From contig RMBW01000084.1 of assembly GCA_004009845.1 (NCBI GenBank), positions 1 through 64,000 on the forward strand: a stretch of 64,000 nucleotides of DNA. Reading direction: 5' to 3'. This document shows positions 34,828 to 45,345 of this stretch, piece after piece. Each line of letters opens with the position of its first letter. Position 1 is the first letter of the stretch. Position numbers and translations under genes: made by a program. Under the pieces are notes generated by a model. It did no database searches and was not told where the DNA came from. It saw only the letters and a list, made by a program, of their open reading frames with translations. The stretch comes from Davidsoniella eucalypti (lineage: Eukaryota; Ascomycota; Sordariomycetes; Microascales; Ceratocystidaceae).

Positions 34828-37800
34828 ATGACGGGCCCTCGGTCATCTCGCCGTAGATCGCACCTGGCCTCTGCCGCCGTTGACCAGCCGCCGCCTGAGA
34901 CGCCGCAGGTGCCTATCAGACGCAGCACTGCTGTTGCCGCCGTGCATGCCTCGTCACCACCGTCGAGCACTGGGCTGCGTAAAAAGCCCCGAGCGACGGC
35001 TTCGTCTAGTGTAGCCGCCGTCGTTGCTTCATCCCAAGACGAAGCTGACGAGGATGCTCCATCAAAGGGCGGCCATTCCCTCAGACGGCGCAAGACCGTC
35101 GACTATGGCGAGACTACGGCCTCATCATCAGCACAGGCCACCGATGCTGACAGAGATATTGGATATCGCACTCGCACCCAAACGGGAGCGGCCGTCAAGA
35201 CTCGCAAGCGGGCTTTGGATGAAAGTGAAGATGACGCTGCTCATTCTACTACCAAGCGCCGCAATACCCCTAGCAGCTCTACTGCTAACGGCTCTGTGAC
35301 AACGCCGCGCAAAAACCCATCCAGAGCCTCGCGTCGGCAGCCCAAGTCTTCTCGGACTGTAGATACTGACGAGGACAGCGAGGATGACGACCAAAGTCAA
35401 GCCCGTCTGCGTGCTGGTGCTCAGGCTAATGGCCGATGTACCAAGGCGACTGCTTACGCCAACGGCTCAAATCGCCACGAGTCATCAGATGAAGAGAACG
35501 CCTCAGATGCCGAGGAGCTCAGAATGCCCCATACTGTCGAAACATCAGACTCCAGGCTCCCCTATAATATCGGACGTCTTCCAAGTGTGTTGCCACGAGA
35601 CATGACAACTGGCAACGCGCTAGGGACGCCCAAAGAACAGGCGAAGATGTATCGAGATACGATACTCTACCACCAGCGAGTGCCCGATCTTCTGGTCATC
35701 GGCAAGCCTGGCAATGGCGAGAGAATGGTCCATCACACGTCTCAACCATATCTCAATGCCGGTGAACGCGTTCATAGCGCCGTACATGGTAAGTTACAAA
35801 AAAAAGAAAAATCCTCCATCACTTGTTGTCTACGGCGTCGTGCTATTATACATTATACACATACGTCACCCTACCATAATGCTTCTTTTGCCTGCCAGCC
35901 TATTTCCTCTTCACTACCCTGATATCAACCTTTTTGAGCATCCCATCACACCAAGGCGGCCTGCTGCCCTGCCTTTGTCTTTTGGTGTCCCTGCCCGTGC
36001 CCGCCGTTTATTCGCGTTTCCTTTCAGCCCTCATCGACACTTTGCCATGATATCCCTGTCCACAATAACAGGGCTTGTGGCCTAGAATAGGCCGTCTCTA
36101 TTGGGTACCCTGTACAAATCCGTTTCAGTCTCATCAAAGCCAAATAAACCCAAAGCACCGACAGCATAGCAAAAAAAAAAAAAAAAAAAAGGATTTACAA
36201 AAAAAACCGCTACTAGCTGACTAACCAACCCCATAATAGATACTTTGCACAACATCGACGGCTCCATCAAGAGCAGGTACTTGAAGTCTTCTCAATCTTT
36301 AAAGACTAGAGCTTCAACCCAGTCGCAACGTCGAGATCATAGCGAGAATCTCCCCCAACCCCTTAGTGTTGTAGACGGGCTTCTCACAGCCCGTAAGAAG
36401 GCAGAAATTGACGCGGAACAGCGCCAGCGCGAGGCTTCGGCCTCTGCGCTAGGAAATAGCCAACTGAACGGCTCTGGCTTGTCAACGCGCTCGTCGCCTT
36501 CTCACAGGCTCCCTTACACGACCTGGGAGGCTTATGTTGACGGCGAGGCTACCCTGCAGCCTGAAAGCCGTATTCCAGAGCCTGACGATGAAGATGCTGC
36601 CGAGAATGAAGGTGAGGCGGAAGGTGATGGAGACAACGGTGATGATGAAGATGCCATTGCCGAGGCAGCATCCCAGCAGCTGGTCTTGTCCTCGCAAACG
36701 ATGAAGGCAGATGCAAGCCGCGCCGTCAGCTCAGATGAAGTCGAGGAGGCTGCAGACACCCGGCTCTTCACCTTCCGCAAGCTCACAGACCTCACTGATA
36801 TCATGAACACGCTGCAAAACCACGAAGACATGGACTATGACGAGCTTGCCAACTCCATCGACAGAGTCAATGACCTCTTGGTGCAATACCAAAACGAGTT
36901 TGTTGCAACATCTGCCATGGTAGACGACTGGGAGAATGCCCAGCGTCGTGCTGTCGACGATGGAAATATCGACAAGCTACTGGCACCCAAAGAGTTCTTC
37001 CTCAAGGGGTACTCGGCAAAGCCAATGACTGAAAAGGAATCGGACATCAACAAGGTTCGTATACAGGACCGTATCATGGCCCGCGTCTACTTCTTCCGCC
37101 ACGATCCCCATGCAGGCAAGATTGGACGACAGGATCCCTTAGAGCAGCCACATGAAGCCGCTCCTCACTATAGTGATGTGCGCCGTTCCCTGCGCAACGA
37201 TCCAAGTAAAACTGTGAAAGGCGCCGAGCATCACGACCCCAACATTATCACTGGTAAGCGCATGCGCAAACCACGTGAGCTGTTCGATCCTGCGCTTCAA
37301 GCTGCCTCCCGGAGCGCCACTCCCGCTTTACAAGGTTCTTCTAAGCGCTCAACCCGCGGCAGACGTGGCGATGACGATGCTGCTGCGGCATCTTCATTCA
37401 ACTCCAATGCAACATCGGCACCTCTTGATCGCCAGGAAACTCCTACCCCGTCAGCAGAATCAACTCCAGCTCCGACACCAGCACCTGCGCCTAGCGAAAA
37501 GCCCAATCCCACACCAACTGGCAATCCTCGTAAACGACGTCGCATCAAGCATGAAGAGCCTGATTACGTCGAGCCTCTTCAATCCCCTGAGCCCGAAGAA
37601 GCCTCCTCGAATGACGAGAACGAGAAGAGCGCCAAGAAGAGGGGGGGCAAAGCAAAGGACAAGGACAAGGAAAAGGACAAGGAAAAGGAGAAGGAGAAGA
37701 TTGTTGAACCTGAACAACAGGAAGAAGAAGGCCCCCCTCGGAAGCGCCGGGTACGTCGCACCAAAAAGCAAATTGCTGCTGACAAGGCGGCCGAAGAAGC

Positions 37801-39375
37801 TGGAAAGAATTGGGAGTCTGCGAATGCTATGGAAGACGACGATGCCGAAAGCAAACAAGCTGTTGATAGCGATGTTTCTGATGCCGAGAATGTGCCTACT
37901 AAGCAGCAGCGCATAGTGAGTCTCAAGATTCCTAAATTGCACAATGTACATGGCTCTGCTACTACGCCCGTCAAAGCCAACGGAGCCACTGGCCGTAAGG
38001 GCCGCCAAGATAAGGACGCCGCCTCACGTCCTCAAACACCTGGCCAGAATGCATCCTCGGCTTCTAGTCGGCGTCAAAGTGCCGTGACCTCGGTTCAACC
38101 AACCCCACCATCTTACACGCCAAACGATAGCCTATCTGGGCCTCCATCCGGGCCGGTCGTTTACACCGACGTGCCGGTGCCGCCCAACCACAACGGCCAG
38201 ATCATGTGGAACTCAAATACCGCAGAGAAACCCAAGCGAGACGGATCGTCGAGCCGAGGCCGAGGCCGTGGTGGCCGCAGAAGCACAATCACTCCGCACT
38301 CGGCAACATCGCAATCGCCAATCCCATCGCCTCACATCCCTCAGCCACCGATGCAGCTACAAATGCAGCAATCGCATCAACACCAAATGCAGCATACTAT
38401 CGGCTCTGGACAACCGTCCTTGCAGAACCAGCCTCATCAGCAGCCGCCACATATCATGCAGATGCAAACCCAGCCAATGTACGACAACAAGCAGCCGCCG
38501 CTTAGCCACATGCCAACAATCGTTGCGCATTATCCGCCACATGGAGGCATGCCACCACCACCGCATCATGGTGGCCATCACATGCAAGGCAATGGCTACA
38601 TGCAATATGCCCCGGAGCCGCAGTTTATCCAGCACCCGCACAGTCTTTCACATATGCACGGCCCAGACATGGCGCAAGGCATGGCCATGGGCGCGGCTGG
38701 ATCTTCCCAGTCTGATAGCGCAGACAGCCGTGTACGCATCAAGATGGTTAAGCCGAGTCAAAAGCCTATCAACCTCGATAATGTCGTCATGGGAAGCAAA
38801 GAGTATGCCCAGATGACCAAGTCTGAGAAGATGTCACATTCGATGAAAAGTAAGTACACCACCATCCTCTCGATCTGTTGATGTACCCGGAGCTAACCTA
38901 TTTCAAAGATCGCTGGAAGTCAGGCTCTATGCAGGGCGCCGTCGATAAACGCAAGGCCACATTGGCTCGAAAGAAGCACGATCGTGAATCTACCGATATC
39001 CCGCCTACTACGTCTTCGGGCCCACCACACCACATGAACCCGATGGGATCTAGCGACGATGGCTTCATCCGCCACGGCCCGCCACAACACATGCAGCAGC
39101 CTCACCATTCGCATCAACACCCGCACCAGCATCACCAGTCACAGCATCAACATAGCAATCACGGCCACCATCCTCTGCACTCTCACTCGCAAATTCCCTT
39201 GCCCATGCCTCATGTTCAACATCAGCACGGCATTTTCTTGACACAGCCGCCTAATGGCTACGGTTCTATGCAACAGGGCGGTCAAGTAATGCCGCCACCT
39301 CAAGGCATGATGCAGGGCGAGGATAGACAGCAGCAGATGAGTCCTCTGAACATAACTCCGTATGTCCCTCAGTAA
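34828..39375 (+). CDS. Large low-complexity, probably nuclear protein of unknown function
   Basis: Three exons: 34828-35788, 36240-38849 and 38909-39375; about 1345 residues. I do not recognise a named family. The N-terminal ~200 residues are basic, Ser-rich and disordered (SSRRRSH, RRRKTVDYGE). Two ordered blocks follow: residues about 235-345 (LPYNIGRLPSVLPRDMTTGN, with HNIDGSIKSRYLKSSQSLK across the first junction) and a segment near 500-610 (FTFRKLTDLTDIMNTLQNHE; DDWENAQRRAVDDGNID; DRIMARVYFFRHDP). Later regions hold KDKEKDKEKEKEK-type repeats, RGRGRGGRRS (AT-hook-like) and KRRRIK-type signals. The C-terminus is Gln/His/Pro/Met-rich. This composition suggests a chromatin or transcription-complex subunit, but that is inference. 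Intron 1 is 451 bp with an A20 run. Confidence 0.8.
36171..36190. repeat. A20 homopolymer inside an intron
   Basis: Twenty consecutive A about 50 bp upstream of the 3' splice site of the 451-bp first intron of the low-complexity gene. Confidence 0.9.
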
Positions 39376-40491
39376 TCCGGATATCATCGGTCCATTGCTG
39401 TCTTCGACTCCACATCTCTTGGTGGCTTCTTCAAATCTTTGTTTATATAGATGGCTTGTATCTCTGTATGCCACGAACCATCCTTATCATCACTTATGTT
39501 TATACCTCCCCTCCCTACCTTGAAAATTGAAGAGCCATTCTTCATCTCACAATTCATGTCTTATAAAAAATTTGGAGTTTTGGATTTTTTTTTTGCTTTG
39601 CTAACTACCTCGGTTTTCCTCCTAATTTTCTCATTTTGACATTCATCATACATTATTATTTTCTTCTTCTTTTTTTTGCCTGTTTATTGGCCTGGCGATT
39701 TCTTGTTCCTTTTTTTTCTTCATCTTGTATTTTCCTTTAACGCTTAAAGAACTCTATGTTGTTGGTTTTTCTTCTAGTTAATTCTAAATCTACCCTTCAT
39801 ACCCCCCCTCGAACTTCATTTCACCAAATAAAGAGTTATCCTTCTCAATTCTGACTTTACATGAGTATGTGCATGACTAAACTAGTAGAAAAAGCTGTCT
39901 TATCGACAAAATATATTTCATGTACAAAGTTCACTTCAATATTAGCACTTGAGCGTGATTATTTTCAATTTTTTAATTTCTACTCACAGCCATGTAACCT
40001 CTATACCCTGAACACTAGCAGAGTTACTACATGTGCGGTTCTGTATCTTAGTGATTCAAAATTTCATGTGTCATCGTTTGTCCTCTTTCACCTTCTCATA
40101 TCCTTGATTTCTTACTTCCTTCTTTTTTATACCGCCAACATGCTTCGTTTCTAGTTTCCTCTTCATCATATTGACAAAGATGCGCCTGAACATTTTTTGG
40201 AACCATGTTTGTCTTGAAGAAATCAACTAGCGCCTTTTTTTCCTATTGAAAAATATGTGTTTCTGTCTTCGTGATGAAATTCGACAGTTGTGAAGAAGAT
40301 GCCTTTTTCCCGGCAAGAAAAAACCAAAAGTCCCATAATCATCTTTCTCAAAATTTCAAGCATGAAAAAAGTAGTATAGAAAGATCAAAAGCGCATGTAG
40401 AAGAAAAAAAAAAATGAAAAAAGGAGATATGACGTAATGTGTGGTAGTTGCGTAAAAAAGATTTCTGTTTTGCTTTTGCTTTTTGATTTCT
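39376..40491. other. Intergenic between convergent low-complexity gene and RPL23
   Basis: 1.1 kb of 3' flanks, strongly T/pyrimidine-rich on the plus strand from 39550 to 39800. No gene is seen. Confidence 0.6.
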
Positions 40492-41643
40492 TTACATGAC
40501 GACACCAGCGTTGCTGGCAATACGGGGCCACAGCTCAGCAGCCTCCTTACCGACGGGACCAGTGATGGCGGAGCCCTTCATCTCACCCTTGGGGTTGACA
40601 ATCTGTATGTTTTCGTTAGCATAAGCATCAATCAAACAATTTGATTTTTGAGAATAGAGGGGGGTTGACTTACGACACCGGCGTTGTCCTCGAAGTACAG
40701 GAAGACACCGTCGAAACGCTTCCAGGGCTTGCTCTGGCGAACGATGACAGCGGGGTGCACCTTCTTACGCAGCTCAGGCTTACCCTTCTTGACAGTGGCC
40801 ATAACCATGTCACCGACACCACCAGCGGGTAATCTGTTCAGACGAGCACCAATACCCTTGACGGCAATGATGTACAGGTTGCGAGCACCTGAGTTGTCAG
40901 CGCAGTTCATGACAGCACCGCTAAGTATGATGTTAGTTCGAGTAGTTCCAAGACAGTTTTGGCGTGTCTCGAGGGCACATATTGATAAACGATCGACCAT
41001 ACTCTATAGAATGGTTCGCGTGAAGCAATTGAATATGTTTCGAGGATTCATGGATCGGAGGGTTCGTACACAGGGAGACCGAGGGTCATCTTGAGCTTGC
41101 CACCGGGGGCACCACGCCTATAATCATGTTAGCGGATATCCAGAGCCGATTTTGATAATTTCTCTTTCGCTCTGCTGGTCTCGGTAATACGGTCTTTCGA
41201 AGTATATTAAATCGGGAACATTGTGTCAGAAGTCGGTGTGGTTTCGGTGTATCAATGAATAAATTTAGTTGAACACGGGAAATTTCCGGCTCCCTTCTAA
41301 ATATCATGATACGGGTTTCTGCTTCGACATATCCGGGGGAGGGAGAAGATCTAGTAGATTATAGGTGAATAATCGTTACTTAGGTCTGTGTTTGACCCAG
41401 TATCCCATGTCATGCGTCGTGCCATGCTAATAGTGAAGCCCCCAAATCAAGTGTGTCGATATGAATATTCCAAATTGATGCGTAATTTCAGAAATTAATT
41501 TCATTTTTTATTTCGCTGCGATTTGTTTCTTGATATTTTTTGTGTTTATTTTCGAAGACCGTAGTACCGATACCAAAAGCGAGAGATTGAGAGAGAAAAA
41601 TAAATATAAAATTGACGCGACAAACTTACGAAAGCTTGGCCAT
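40492..41643 (-). CDS. rpl23: 60S ribosomal protein L23 (uL14)
   Basis: Four exons: 41643-41630 (only 14 nt, coding MAKLS with the next base), 41117-41070 (48 nt), 40920-40674 and 40602-40492; 139 residues, exactly the usual eukaryotic length. The sequence runs through GGKLKMTLGLPVGAVMNCADNSGARNLYIIAVKGIG and IVNPKGEMKGSAITGPVGKE, characteristic of uL14 proteins, and ends ASNAGVVM. uL14 sits at the interface of the large subunit and contacts the small subunit and eIF6. The first intron is 512 bp, unusually long for this genome, a common trait of fungal ribosomal protein genes. A CACGTG/TAGGGTT motif pair stands about 180-225 bp upstream. Confidence 0.97.
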
Positions 41644-42834
41644 TGTGTCTGATTATGGTGTCGTAACTGAAAAATAGGTGAACGACAGCGTTTGGTTGAG
41701 TAGAGCAAAACCGAGGTCGAGGAGGTGGAGGAGAGTTGAGGAGTGTTTCTGCAGTCACTAATCTCACTACCCAAAATTCGGTCGTAGCGAAAATTTCTTG
41801 TGCGGAGCCAAAAATCCCGAAAACCCTACAAGCACCGTAAATTTGTAAAAGTGTGGATGATAGTCACGTGTAGATAAGATTTCCTTGATTATTCTTTTTT
41901 TTTCTGGGATAGCGGCTAAAAATATTAGCAGAATACTCTGTGGCGTTGGTTCGTTCTTGCCCCCGCCACAACTCTAGTCTTCCCAAACAGGAAAAACAAG
42001 AAAGATGGTTGCCGTGTAAGTGAGGTCGAAGGGATTTTGTCAAGCCATTCAAGGAAGAGAAGTGAGAGTATAACTTGCTAGATGCAGTTGTTTATCTTTC
42101 TGTTTTAGAAAGCTCATAATACTACGAATTCAATTTAGCACACATTAGTATTGAACGATTGTATGTTGTATCATTGATAGTAACTATGTAAAAACAGATC
42201 CCTTCACTACAACTTTGATTTCAAGAGGGAGTCGCAGTTAATTTTGTCTATGGTTGATCTGAAAAAAATGGGATCGTTAATAATGAACTAGCGTAGTTGG
42301 TGCAGCAAATGTTTGCAAAATTAACTACGATACAAATTATATAGCCAATAGGATAACCATAATAACTATGCAGAATGCAGCAGTCTTTAAACAGCTCAGG
42401 TAACATAAGGCAGCGAATTATTCTAAACTTTCTCTATTTAATCTTTGAATATGGATGGATATAAGTATTTATCTAATTTGAATGAAAAATCAAAGCATAA
42501 AGCACAACTTTATGTCCCAAACGCCGGCGCTATGAAAATGAAAGCAAAAAAAAAGCAAGATCTCGATGTTGCAAATCCAGCCCGGTCGCAAGTAGATACA
42601 CAGGAGATTCAAACTCCTTCGGGTAGACTCTCGATGTTCTATCGTGAAATTCCCCAGTATTTGCAGTGAACTTTTGGTCTTCGTAGCAAAGAATGTGTCT
42701 TATCGTATAAGAATCGCGCACGCTCGCTGATAACAAGGATACATTGTGTCACAAGACAGTAATGGTAAGGTGTGGTGAGTCAGATACGACCCTAGATAGA
42801 GTAAGCTGCGATGACACTTTTCTTCGCAACAGTA
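41644..42834. other. Intergenic, RPL23 promoter and RPC34 3' flank
   Basis: 1.2 kb in which no gene is supported. It includes the paired motif at 41822-41870. A 74-codon frame at 42445-42669 has no family resemblance. Confidence 0.55.
41822..41870 (-). promoter_or_regulatory. TAGGGTT + CACGTG motif pair upstream of RPL23
   Basis: On the gene strand CACGTG (41865-41870, within CACGTGA) lies 36 bp upstream of TAGGGTT (41822-41828). These resemble Cbf1 and Tbf1 sites, known regulators of ribosomal protein genes in Candida and probably in the fungal ancestor. Confidence 0.5.
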
Positions 42835-44125
42835 CTATTCTTGGCCTAGCCACTTCTTGAAGTAATCGCAGTTACTGGGTGCAACTGGGCCACCCTCTTC
42901 ACAAAGATCGAAAACTGGGCAGCGGCCACAGGGCATTTCGTTGAATGGAGTAGTATACTGCTTTGGCGCACCCTTTTCGACCTTACCAGGCTCAGCAGGA
43001 ACAGCCCATGGATCAAGGCTCTGCTTAGCGGGACGGACCGTACGGTAGCCGATACGGTTGCCAACCTTGATTCGCTCGATGAGGCCATCAAATTCTAGCA
43101 CATCGACCAATTTCTGGATATCTTCCTCGCTCAGGATGGTATTGTTGGTGATCTGGACCCGTGAAATCAGACGAGCGATCTCTCGAACTGTAGGGTATCC
43201 TGTATAGCCGGCCGGATATGGGAGTAGCTGATCTTTTCGTGTGGAGGTTTCATTTGCAACTAGTGGCTTCGGTACAGATGAGGTTTCATCTCCAGTGCTG
43301 ATTTCATCAGCTGGACGCTTCCGTGGTGGCGCAGAAGTGGCAGTGGTAGAAGCAGCCTTATCAGGGTTGACACCTTTGATGGTGCCTTTCTTCGGCTGTA
43401 GCGCACGAGTCGAACCGCTGCTATATCGAGACCGGTATGCACTGCTCTTTTGGACCAAATCATAGATGACACGCTCAAGATCATCAATGAAAGCCTCGTC
43501 CAGGTATTGGTCAGTATACCATGGGCCACCAGTAGCCTTTTCAGAGGGTCGGATGGAAGCCTTGATGTACATCTTTTTGTTTGGGTTTTCGACACTCTTG
43601 AAATGCGCAATAAGTCCCTTGGCTAACAGTTGCTTGATCGCAAGCTTGAATACATTTTCATGCATTGCCAGTCGCTTTTGGGCGGTCTGAGACCAAACAC
43701 CGTCAGCTCCATAGTCGTCAATCATCTGATACACCATCTTTTGTTCGGTAGTAGAGCACTGCTTGTACCTTTCAAGTTGTTAGCATGACTATTTCATAAG
43801 TTTACATGAAGGATAGATATATGACATACTTTTCGGCTTCCCGCGCATCGCGCCACTTCCATGCAAGTGCACCATCTCGTGTGCAGGACACTAAGAGCTT
43901 GTCGTCAACAAGCTCTTGGACGACCTGCACGAGAGTAAGAAGATTGGCGTCGGGAAGAGCCTTGAGATCTTGAAGATCTTGCTGGGTGTAAAGGCGCTCT
44001 TCTGTTCCGTTGGCTTGCATAGTATCGTACAGAAGCTCCTTGAAGACACTGATTTTGGAGTTGGCGGCTTCATCTTCGGTTTTGGCTTCAACCGCCATAG
44101 TTGCCTGGGCGCGCTTTCGTGACAT
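42835..44125 (-). CDS. rpc34: DNA-directed RNA polymerase III subunit RPC6 (C34)
   Basis: Two exons, 44125-43830 and 43768-42835, joined within a Lys codon; 409 residues. Tandem winged-helix domains are visible: the first in LYTQQDLQDLKALPDANLL and the second in MVYQMIDDYGADGVWSQTAQKRLA with NPNKKMYI. A third lies in PTVREIARLISRVQITNNTILSEEDIQKLVDVLEFDGLIER. Between them is a variable linker (about 200-260). The C-terminus has C379, C382, C388 and C399, the spacing that binds a 4Fe-4S cluster in human RPC6. The subunit, with C82 and C31, forms the Pol III subcomplex that contacts TFIIIB and opens promoters of tRNA, 5S and other small RNA genes. Tandem with RPL23. Confidence 0.95.
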
Positions 44126-44364
44126 AATGGGCGCTTTGAGGGTTTTTGCTTATATCTATAAATGAGGCCGAGGATTGTACGATACGGTATGAATTAAGCT
44201 TGACTGGATAGCAGATTGTTGGTCAATGATTGATGGCGTTGTCGCGAAAGGCGCAAACAAAGCAATAGTACGAAGAGTGCTCGAGTAGCTAAGAAAAAAA
44301 GTTTATGCAATCGATGGGCAGAAATTCCCAGCCCCACCATGAAATTTGGAGGATGATATTCCAG

Positions 44365-44400
44365 TCACGTGAAATAGAATGGATAATCTACTTAGGGTTA
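44365..44400. promoter_or_regulatory. TCACGTG + TTAGGGTTA motif pair upstream of RPC34
   Basis: TCACGTG (44365-44371) and TTAGGGTTA (44392-44400), 20 bp apart, lie about 240-275 bp upstream of the RPC34 ATG. The second is a full Tbf1/telomere-repeat core. It is the clearest of the three such pairs in the window. Confidence 0.5.
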
Positions 44401-44756
44401 TCTATAGATATTGATCTTCCGAAAGCTACAATGCCTCGTAGATTTAAAGCAGTAGGTTGAATAGTGTAGTATTTGATAATCGCTAAATTCTATCTATTTG
44501 GTAAATATTTATGTTGATATCGATGCTCATTATCGTCAAAAGTTTGAACCCTAATTATGTAGTAAAGCTCTTTGTGAAGAAGAGAGTCAGCGCCATGAAC
44601 ATCAAATTGCCAGGCATCAGGGGAATCACACCAAGCTATCGACAGCCTCTATCAGACTTCCACGAGCTTCTTCACCAGACTCGAAGCGAACGTCTATGAT
44701 ATCCGGCATAGACACGATGAACGAGAAATAGGTAAGTAGTAGGCGTCGTATGTCAG

Positions 44757-44779
44757 AAAAATAAAATAAAATAAAATAA
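44757..44779. repeat. (AAAAT)4 microsatellite
   Basis: Four tandem AAAAT units in the RPC34/carboxypeptidase intergenic region. Confidence 0.85.
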
Positions 44780-45200
44780 GAATCCCTTATATTCTCGTTG
44801 GTTCCCTGTGGATAGCTATAATGGGAACTAACGCAAAGCGCGATTAGCTTTAGTATTGTTTTTTCGAAGACAATACGAAGCGACTTGAGACTATTTTCTT
44901 TCTTCTTCTTGTTTCCATAGCTGGCATGCACTGTAATTTCAAAGTAGAACACTTCTATTCTAACCGGAAAGCCCCAGTGGTGTCTACTACATGTGATATA
45001 TGACAGGCCGTATCGAGACTAACGCTATCTAGAGGAGACGGAAGCCAGCCACGGATCAAGACTAATAGGAATGTAGTATGCCAGTGTTATGGTAACACCC
45101 TAACGTGCTGCAAGGTACCACCCGCAGTTTAAGGTATGCATTGTCTCTAGCCATTATCAAGTATCATGAAAGGCACGAGCGACGATGTGATATAATCGTG

Positions 45201-45207
45201 TATAAAA
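45201..45207 (+). promoter_or_regulatory. TATA box of the carboxypeptidase gene
   Basis: TATAAAA about 140 bp upstream of the ATG at 45346. A strong TATA element fits a regulated, inducible gene. Confidence 0.5.
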
Positions 45208-45345
45208 GGCTCTGGTCGCTCACTCTTGTGGACCGTATTGCATGGTGAAGTTATCCAGTTCAACACGACTACTACACAGATCCTTCCACACATATCCTTC
45301 TCCTCTGCAACACACTGGACTATATCTACTTAATCTTTGCCCATC

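Larger units (their letters stand above)
44126..45345. other. Divergent intergenic region, RPC34 / carboxypeptidase
   Basis: 1.2 kb in which no gene is supported. It holds the motif pair at 44365-44400, an AAAAT repeat at 44757-44779 and a TATA box at 45201-45207. Confidence 0.6.

Noticed and set aside
34443..34856. 137-codon frame with a membrane-like stretch overlapping the start of the low-complexity gene
   Set aside because: It has no ATG; it opens with TTG and contains no internal methionine. It lies in the probable leader, so it is unlikely to be translated.
45337..45345. Earlier start for the carboxypeptidase at 45337
   Set aside because: That codon is TTG; the ATG at 45346 gives a proper signal peptide.
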